Positions 6,576 to 11,116 of a stretch of DNA of 11,116 nucleotides are shown piece after piece. A program made the translations under genes and the position numbers. The notes under the pieces are model-generated. The model searched no databases. It saw only the letters and a list, made by a program, of their open reading frames with translations, and was not told the DNA's origin. Numbering within the stretch: position 1 is the stretch's first letter; each line of letters begins with the position of its first letter. The stretch is from an uncultured Lachnospiraceae bacterium (GTDB lineage Bacteria; Bacillota; Clostridia; Lachnospirales; Lachnospiraceae): contig CAMTBF010000073.1 in NCBI GenBank assembly GCA_947068385.1, positions 1 through 11,116 on the forward strand, given 5' to 3'.

Positions 6576-7319
6576 CTACAGGGCGCTCCGCTGGCGCAGG
6601 ATCTCATAGGCCAGCACGCCGGCGGCCACCGAGGCGTTCAGGGAGTCGATGTCCCCCTTCATGGGGATGGCCGCCACCATGTCGCACTTCTCCTTCACCA
6701 GCCGCCCTACGCCCTCGCCCTCGCTTCCGATGACCAGTCCGATGGGCCCCTTCATGTCCAGCTCGTACATGGAGGTGCCGCCCATGTCGGCACAGACGAA
6801 CCATAGCCCCTGCTTCTTCAGCTCCTCGATGGTCTTGGCCATGTTGGTGACTTTGGCTACAGGGGTGTAGTTCAGCGCCCCTGCGGAGGCCCTGGCCACC
6901 CCTGCCGTCAGCCCCACGGCACGGTTCTTGGGGATGATGACCCCGTGGGCCCCCGCCAGGTTGGCCGTGCGGATGATCGCGCCCAGGTTGTGGGGATCCT
7001 CGATATTGTCCAGCAGAATCACAAAGGGCGGCTCCTGTTTCGCCTTTGCCGTCTGGAGGATGTCCTGCACCGTGGCGTACTCGTAGGCCGCGGCCATGGC
7101 GATGACCCCCTGGTGCTTTCCCGTGCCGGACATCTGATCCAGCCGTTCCCTGGTCACATACCGAATGATGGTATCATGTTTTTTCGCCTCTTTCTTGATG
7201 GCTACCACCGGCCCGTCCTGGCAGCCGTCCTGGACATAGAGCTTGTCTATGACCTTGCCGGAGCGGAACGCTTCCTTCACTGCGTTCCTTCCCTCTATGG
7301 TAAATTCCTCGTATCTCAT
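6576..7319 (-). CDS. rlmB: 23S rRNA (guanosine-2'-O-)-methyltransferase RlmB (SpoU/TrmH family)
   Basis: Transfers methyl from S-adenosylmethionine to the ribose of the conserved guanosine in 23S rRNA helix 80 (G2251 in E. coli numbering), during 50S assembly. With the start at 7319 the product is 247 aa, the usual length. An L30e-like substrate-binding N-terminus (about 1-75) precedes the SPOUT domain. Its three signature motifs are visible: LLDNIEDPHNLGAIIRTAN (about 102-120), GLVIGSEGEGVGRLV (about 194-208) and IPMKGDIDSLNASVAAGVL (about 218-236). The frame extends upstream to a GTG at 7355, but the ATG at 7319 has GAGGG 6 nt upstream and matches the family N-terminus MRYEEFTIEGRNAV. It sits between mrnC and sigH in the conserved block. 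SpoU paralogues acting on tRNA exist, but length and context favour RlmB. Confidence 0.95.
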   Translation of the reverse strand: MRYEEFTIEGRNAVKEAFRSGKVIDKLYVQDGCQDGPVVAIKKEAKKHDTIIRYVTRERLDQMSGTGKHQGVIAMAAAYEYATVQDILQTAKAKQEPPFVILLDNIEDPHNLGAIIRTANLAGAHGVIIPKNRAVGLTAGVARASAGALNYTPVAKVTNMAKTIEELKKQGLWFVCADMGGTSMYELDMKGPIGLVIGSEGEGVGRLVKEKCDMVAAIPMKGDIDSLNASVAAGVLAYEILRQRSAL

Positions 7320-7380
7320 GTCTATCCCTCTCTGCGCGCTTTGGCGCCCTACCACTTTTGCCAGCCTGTCCCTCTCAGGC

Positions 7381-7914
7381 TCATATTTTCAGCCCGGCCA
7401 GGGCAATGCCCTCCTTTACCAGGTGCAGCGCCCGTTCCATGTCCCCTTTCAGGTAAAGGTACCCCAGTACCGCCTCGAAGCCGGTAGCCCTAAGATAATC
7501 CGCCACGCTGGCGTTCTTGGCGGTGGTGTGCGGTTTTGAATTCTTTCCTCGACGGTATACCGCTTCCTCCTCTTCCGTGAGGCTGTCCGCCAGAGCCTGC
7601 ACGATTTTGGACTGGGCCCCCGCGCTGACGTATCCCACCGTAATCCGGTGCAGATCGTTCACAGGGCGGTTGGCCCGGGACACCACTACCGTGCGGATGA
7701 TCAGGTCGTACACCACGTCCCCGATGTAGGCCAGGGCCAGGGCGGAGTAGGAGCGGATGTCCTGGCTCTTTCCGGGAAAGGTATCCATTATCATCTCCAG
7801 CAGGCTCTGGGAACCGGTGCCCGCCTCCCGGTGGGCCTCCTGTCGTGGAATGCCCTTAGACCCTGGAATGCTCTCCTCCCGTTTTACCTGCTCCTCCGTC
7901 ATGCCTTCTTCCAT
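7381..7914 (-). CDS. mrnC: Mini-ribonuclease III (MrnC)
   Basis: An RNase III-type endonuclease lacking the double-stranded RNA-binding domain; in B. subtilis it matures the ends of 23S rRNA. The catalytic domain spans about residues 55-177. The motif ALALAYIGDVVYD contains the metal-binding Asp (D66), NDLHR follows at about 86, then EEEEAVYRRGKNSK, and FEAVLGYLYL carries the second acidic ligand (E147). The start at 7914 overlaps the end of cysS by 16 nt and has GAGGG 6 nt upstream. A second in-frame ATG at 7902 forms a classic ATGA overlap with the cysS stop; either may be used. Both give an N-terminal extension of about 45-50 polar residues not present in the roughly 143-aa B. subtilis protein. 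Tight coupling to cysS and rlmB indicates one operon for translation-related functions. Confidence 0.93.
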   Translation of the reverse strand: MEEGMTEEQVKREESIPGSKGIPRQEAHREAGTGSQSLLEMIMDTFPGKSQDIRSYSALALAYIGDVVYDLIIRTVVVSRANRPVNDLHRITVGYVSAGAQSKIVQALADSLTEEEEAVYRRGKNSKPHTTAKNASVADYLRATGFEAVLGYLYLKGDMERALHLVKEGIALAGLKI

Positions 7915-9323
7915 TTCACGCCCTCGCGAGTGTCCTCCAGGACAATCCCCTTCTCCAGAAGCTGGGCCCGGATTTCGTCCGCCCTGGCAAAATCCCTGGC
8001 CTTCTTCGCAGCCTTGCGCTCCTCGATTCTCTCCAGGACATAGGCCTCCAGCTCCGCGTCCACCCCGTTTTCCGATTCCTTCTGGGCATAGGCCGTGGTC
8101 AGATCCAGGGACAGCACCCTGTCGAAGTCCTCCGCAAGGGCATCCTTCGTGGCATCGGACATATCCTCCTTCAGCATGTCATAGAGCACCGTCAGCGCCA
8201 TGGAGGAGTTCAGGTCGTCGCAGAGCACCGCCTGGAAGCGGGCCTTCCATGCATCGAACTTCTCCGGCTCCACCGCACCCTCGTCCTTCCGCAGGCTCCC
8301 GATGCGCTTGGTCAGCTTGTCGAAAGCCGCGACCGCGTTGTCCAGGGCCTCAAAGGAGAACTCCAATGGCTTGCGGTAATGGGACTGGAGGCAGTACAGG
8401 CGGTACACCCTGGGGTCATACCCCTTTTCCTTCAGCAGGGAAACCGTCAGGAACTCCCCCTTGGACTTGCTCATCTTCCCTGCCTTGTCGTTGAGATGGT
8501 GCACATGGAACCAGTAGTTGCACCATTTATGCCCCAGATAGGCCTCGCTCTGGGCGATCTCGTTGGTGTGGTGGGGGAAGATGTTGTCCACGCCGCCGCA
8601 GTGGATGTCCATGTATTCGCCCAGGTGCTTCATAGAGATGCAGGAACACTCTATATGCCAGCCGGGATACCCTGTCCCCCAGGGGCTCTCCCACTTCAGC
8701 TCCTGATCCTCGAACTTGGACTTGGTGAACCAGAGCACGAAATCCGTCTTGTTCCTCTTGTTCTCGTCCTCGTCCACATCCTCCCGCACGCCCACCAGCA
8801 GCTCCTCCTCGCTGTGGTTGGACAGCACGTAATACTCCTTCAGCTTAGAGGTGTCAAAATAGATGTTCCCGCCGCTCTCGTAGGCGAAGCCCTTCTCCAT
8901 AAGCCCCTCTATCATATGGATGAACTCCGGGATGCAGTTGGTGGCAGGCTCCACCACGTCCGGCGTCTTGATGTTCAGATCCCCGCAGTCGGCGAAAAAG
9001 GCGTCCGTGTAGAACTTCGCGATCTCCATCACCGTCTTGTGCTCCCGCTTTGCCCCTTTGAGCATCTTGTCCTCTCCGGTGTCCGCATCGCTGGACAGAT
9101 GCCCCACGTCCGTGATGTTCATGACCCGCTTCACGTCATAGCCCATATACCGTAACGTCTTCTCCAGCAAATCCTCCATGATATAGCTTCTCAGGTTCCC
9201 GATGTGGGCAAAATGGTACACGGTAGGGCCGCAGGTATACATGGCCACCTTTCCCTCCTCATTGGGAATGAACTGCTCCACCTTTCTGGTGAGCGTGTTG
9301 TAGATTCTTAGCTTGTTCTCCAT
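7899..9323 (-). CDS. cysS: Cysteinyl-tRNA synthetase
   Basis: Class I aminoacyl-tRNA synthetase that activates cysteine with ATP and charges tRNA-Cys in the cytosol. At 474 aa it has the family's full length. The HIGH signature appears as AHIGN (39-43) after the CGPTVY motif, and KMSKS is at 283-287. The catalytic zinc ligands expected from the E. coli enzyme are all present: C31, C226 in GWHIECS, and H251 and E255 in FPHHTNE. The C-terminal DALR-type helical region and the tRNA-binding tail (RDFARADEIRAQL) are intact. The ATG at 9323 has AGGAG 4 nt upstream. It lies 67 bp after cysE, and both follow the Cys-specific T-box leader at 10103-10464. This places the enzyme under control of its own uncharged tRNA. 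Its last codons overlap the start of mrnC. Confidence 0.98.
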   Translation of the reverse strand: MENKLRIYNTLTRKVEQFIPNEEGKVAMYTCGPTVYHFAHIGNLRSYIMEDLLEKTLRYMGYDVKRVMNITDVGHLSSDADTGEDKMLKGAKREHKTVMEIAKFYTDAFFADCGDLNIKTPDVVEPATNCIPEFIHMIEGLMEKGFAYESGGNIYFDTSKLKEYYVLSNHSEEELLVGVREDVDEDENKRNKTDFVLWFTKSKFEDQELKWESPWGTGYPGWHIECSCISMKHLGEYMDIHCGGVDNIFPHHTNEIAQSEAYLGHKWCNYWFHVHHLNDKAGKMSKSKGEFLTVSLLKEKGYDPRVYRLYCLQSHYRKPLEFSFEALDNAVAAFDKLTKRIGSLRKDEGAVEPEKFDAWKARFQAVLCDDLNSSMALTVLYDMLKEDMSDATKDALAEDFDRVLSLDLTTAYAQKESENGVDAELEAYVLERIEERKAAKKARDFARADEIRAQLLEKGIVLEDTREGVKWKKA

Positions 9324-9390
9324 GTCTCTCCTCTCCGCCCGCCCTGGGGCAGGCCAAAAACGTATCTAAAAATCCCTTTGGGCTTTCCCC

Positions 9391-10059
9391 TCAGGGCTTT
9401 GCCTTCAGCTCCTTTATCTGCTGCTCCAGCTCCAGGATCCGGTTCACCATCTCCGAGTTGGCATGCTGCAAGTGCGCGATGTCCTCCTTAATCGGATCCG
9501 GCAGGTCGGTCTGGTTCAGGGTCTCCTGGGGCAGGGCCATGTTGCCCCGCTTCACCACACGGCCCGGCACCCCCACCACGGTGGAACAGGGGGGCACCTC
9601 GCTCAAGACCACGCTCCCCGCGCCGATCTTGGAATTGTCCCCGATGGTGAACGAACCCAGCACCTTCGCCCCGGCGCTGATCATCACATTGTTGCCCACG
9701 GTGGGATGGCGCTTTCCGTGCTCCTTGCCCGTGCCGCCCAAAGTCACGCCCTGGTACAGGGTCACATTGTCCCCGATGACCGCAGTCTCTCCGATAATGA
9801 CGCCATTGCCGTGGTCGATGAAGAACCCCTTCCCGATCTTAGCGCCCGGATGGATCTCGATCCCCGTCTTGCGCACGCCCCTCTGGGACACCCACCTGGC
9901 CCAGAAATAATGCCCCTTCCCGTACAGCCTGTGGGCAATCCGATAATGGATCATCACCTTGAAGCTGGGATAGAGGAACACCTCCATGGAAGAATGAATC
10001 GCCGGATCCCGCTCCCTGATGATGCGGATCTCCTCCAAAATATTGCCGATGATTCCCAT
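9391..10059 (-). CDS. cysE: Serine O-acetyltransferase
   Basis: Catalyses acetyl-CoA plus L-serine to O-acetylserine, the committed step of cysteine synthesis. The product is 222 aa. An N-terminal helical domain (about 1-65) is followed by the left-handed beta-helix of hexapeptide repeats (about 68-170). Expected active-site residues are seen in IDHGNGVIIGE (H83, counterpart of E. coli H158) and KRHPTVGNNVMI (H118, counterpart of H193). VGVPGRVVK closes the repeat region, and a charged helical tail (190-222) ends the protein. The frame is open to an ATG at 10128, but that lies inside the T-box terminator hairpin. The ATG at 10059 has AAGGGGG 5 nt upstream and matches the family start. This short form lacks the longer N-terminus of enterobacterial CysE. 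The T-box leader upstream couples expression to uncharged tRNA-Cys. Confidence 0.96.
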   Translation of the reverse strand: MGIIGNILEEIRIIRERDPAIHSSMEVFLYPSFKVMIHYRIAHRLYGKGHYFWARWVSQRGVRKTGIEIHPGAKIGKGFFIDHGNGVIIGETAVIGDNVTLYQGVTLGGTGKEHGKRHPTVGNNVMISAGAKVLGSFTIGDNSKIGAGSVVLSEVPPCSTVVGVPGRVVKRGNMALPQETLNQTDLPDPIKEDIAHLQHANSEMVNRILELEQQIKELKAKP

Positions 10060-10102
10060 ATGAGCCCCCTTTCCGTCCCTCTTATGGCCCTGAAGCCTCT
10101 CC

Positions 10103-10464
10103 TCAAACAAAAGCCGCGGACAATCCATCTCCTTAGAGACGGATGTATCCGCGGTTCCACTCTACTTAAAGGCCCACAGGCCTTTCCCTCTATGCGCTTA
10201 ACGCGCGCCAACGTGCCCGCCTACCTGGCCCGGCCCTCGCCGTCCTTTACGAATCGACAGCTCTGCCTGCCCTCTCAGCCAGCCTGCTCCCGGATGCACT
10301 TCCTTTTCCGCCGGTGAGGACTGCTTCCAGCTCCATGGAACGCTCCTGTCCCAAACCAACAGCCCCTCTCTGACACCCTGGCACGATGAACGGGACGCAC
10401 ATTACGCCCCTGTCATCCGAAAAGTACTCTCTCCGTTCCCAGCATTTCCTTCTATGGTTCCTAC
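10103..10464 (-). promoter_or_regulatory. T-box riboswitch, tRNA-Cys specific, upstream of cysE-cysS
   Basis: The 14-nt T-box consensus AGAGTGGAACCGCGG lies at 10163-10149 (minus). The acceptor-pairing bases are UGGA, which match a tRNA ending UCCA; discriminator U73 is typical of tRNA-Cys. In stem I, AGAGAGTA (10432-10425) and GAAG-TGC-A (10302-10295) face each other across the helix CTTTTC/GAAAAG (10424-10419 with 10308-10303). This gives specifier codon UGC (Cys) at 10298-10296, followed by the usual purine. A helix CGGA/TCCG (10435-10432 with 10294-10291) closes the loop below. Stem III is a perfect 7-bp hairpin at 10185-10168. Uncharged tRNA-Cys is expected to stabilise the antiterminator and allow transcription of cysE and cysS. 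The fold of the distal part of stem I was not resolved. Confidence 0.95.
10105..10154 (-). terminator. Regulated terminator of the T-box leader
   Basis: CCGCGGA and TCCGCGG form the base of a long interrupted stem (10154-10114) with a TAAG loop, followed by CTTTTGTTT. The 5' arm includes part of the T-box sequence, so it is mutually exclusive with the antiterminator, as expected for a T-box. Confidence 0.9.
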
Positions 10465-10470
10465 TTAAAC

Positions 10471-10499
10471 AGAATATGCAAAAAACCCGGTTCTGTCAA
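10471..10499 (-). promoter_or_regulatory. Sigma-A-like promoter of the T-box/cysE operon
   Basis: On the minus strand TTGACA (10499-10494) is followed after 17 bases by TATTCT (10476-10471, 4 of 6 to consensus). Transcription would start near 10464, just before stem I of the T-box, which supports the call. Confidence 0.75.
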
Positions 10500-10543
10500 T
10501 GCTTTTGTGAAAAAGAACCCAAAAAAGAGCCAAACATCACAGC

Positions 10544-11080
10544 CTATGCCCTCCGGCAGCCGCTGCAGCCCTCACAGCCTCCCGCGATCTGCTGGGCCGT
10601 CAGGTCAAAGGGGCTGGTCAGCAGGCACACGGCCTGGGCCGAAATCCCCTCGCCCGCCCCCGTGAAGCCCATCCCCTCCTCCGTGGTGGCCTTCACGCTG
10701 ACGAACTCCGCCTCCAGCCCGAGGGCCCTGGCGATGTTCTCCCGCATGGCATCGATATAGGGGCGCATCTTTGGAGCCTGGGCGATGATGGTGGAGTCGA
10801 TGTTCTCCACCACAAAGCCCTTCTCCCCAAGGAGATCCCCCACCTTCTCCAGAAGCGTCAGGGAGGAAATCCCCTTGTAAGCCGGGTCGCTGTCCGGAAA
10901 ATGCTTCCCGATGTCCCCCAGCGCCGCCGCCCCCAGCAGGGCGTCCATGACGGCGTGGAGCAGCACATCCGCATCGGAATGGCCCAGCAGCCCCTTCTCA
11001 TAGGGTATCCTCACGCCGCCGATCACCAAGTCCCTGTCCGGGACAAGCCTGTGCACGTCATATCCTGTTCCGATTCTCAT
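10544..11080 (-). CDS. ispF: 2-C-methyl-D-erythritol 2,4-cyclodiphosphate synthase
   Basis: Fifth enzyme of the MEP isoprenoid pathway; it cyclises CDP-methylerythritol 2-phosphate with release of CMP and acts as a trimer with zinc. Conserved motifs: GTGYDVHR with metal ligands D8 and H10, [14 protein letters not shown] with H42, [11 protein letters not shown] (about 56-66) and the nucleotide-binding [12 protein letters not shown] (about 130-141). The common family length is about 157 residues; this protein has 178. The extra 20 or so residues end in [12 protein letters not shown], three cysteines spaced CxxCxxC. The ATG at 11080 opens with the canonical [10 protein letters not shown]; a GAGGA lies about 11 nt upstream, a loose spacing. 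Its upstream neighbour is outside the window (ispD or a fusion partner in many Firmicutes). The catalytic assignment is secure; the tail is unexplained. Confidence 0.96.
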   Translation of the reverse strand: MRIGTGYDVHRLVPDRDLVIGGVRIPYEKGLLGHSDADVLLHAVMDALLGAAALGDIGKHFPDSDPAYKGISSLTLLEKVGDLLGEKGFVVENIDSTIIAQAPKMRPYIDAMRENIARALGLEAEFVSVKATTEEGMGFTGAGEGISAQAVCLLTSPFDLTAQQIAGGCEGCSGCRRA

Positions 11081-11116
11081 TCTGTCTTATTTCCTCTTCT
11101 TTTTGGGAAAGGAGAA

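Noticed and set aside
7320..7355. GTG start for rlmB
   Set aside because: The added 12 residues do not match the family, and the ATG at 7319 has a suitably spaced GAGGG.
9350..9400. Hairpin between cysE and cysS (CCC AAA GGG then TTTTT)
   Set aside because: The stem is 3-4 bp with a 3-base loop, probably chance in GC-rich DNA.
10060..10128. Upstream start for cysE
   Set aside because: The ATG at 10128 lies in the T-box terminator and adds 23 residues unlike the family; the ATG at 10059 has its own ribosome binding site.
9463..10317. 284-codon plus-strand open frame over cysE and the T-box
   Set aside because: Antisense to cysE and to a conserved regulatory RNA.
10508..10543. Terminator after ispF
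   Set aside because: T-rich tracts follow the stop on the minus strand, but I could not build a stable stem in front of them; termination here is possible but not supported.

Overview
The window looks like a chromosomal segment from a moderately GC-rich, spore-forming Firmicute, most likely a gut Lachnospiraceae-type Clostridium. This rests on a SigH-type sporulation sigma factor, a T-box leader, Mini-III RNase, strong AGGAGG-type ribosome binding sites, and the gene order ispF / cysE-cysS-mrnC-rlmB-sigH, which matches the Bacillus subtilis ispD-ispF-gltX-cysE-cysS-mrnC-rlmB-yacP-sigH block without gltX and yacP. All nine genes lie on the minus strand, so transcription runs from high to low coordinates. 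The species assignment is inference.

Right part (11116 to about 5856), core block. ispF (MEP isoprenoid pathway, with an unusual Cys-rich tail) comes first. A 484-base gap (10060-10543) follows, holding a sigma-A-like promoter and a complete T-box riboswitch. A UGC specifier and a UGGA acceptor-pairing sequence both point to tRNA-Cys. The leader precedes cysE (serine acetyltransferase) and cysS (cysteinyl-tRNA synthetase), so cysteine supply and cysteine charging share one sensor. Closely spaced behind them are mrnC (23S rRNA maturation), rlmB (23S rRNA 2'-O-methylation) and sigH. The first strong terminator after the T-box follows sigH.

Middle (5597-5900), a 304-base gap. It holds the sigH terminator, a near-perfect sigma-A promoter whose spacer and -10 are covered by an 8-8 inverted repeat (probable repressor operator), and a roughly 190-nt 5' leader. 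The leader is unusually rich in long inverted repeats that can fold as a three-way junction plus a 12-bp hairpin close to the ribosome binding site.

Left part (5596-1). One very large RND-family transporter gene (1447 aa) has a roughly 400-residue insertion flanked by two heptad-repeat coiled-coil arms. A TetR-family regulator follows 139 bp downstream, presumably co-transcribed and acting on the operator upstream of the transporter. No membrane-fusion or outer-membrane partner is encoded here. Last is an AT-richer XRE-type regulator cut by the window edge, with its own promoter and palindromic operator.

The least explained items are the structured leader and the coiled-coil insertion of the RND protein. 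No CRISPR array, insertion sequence, rRNA or tRNA gene was found.
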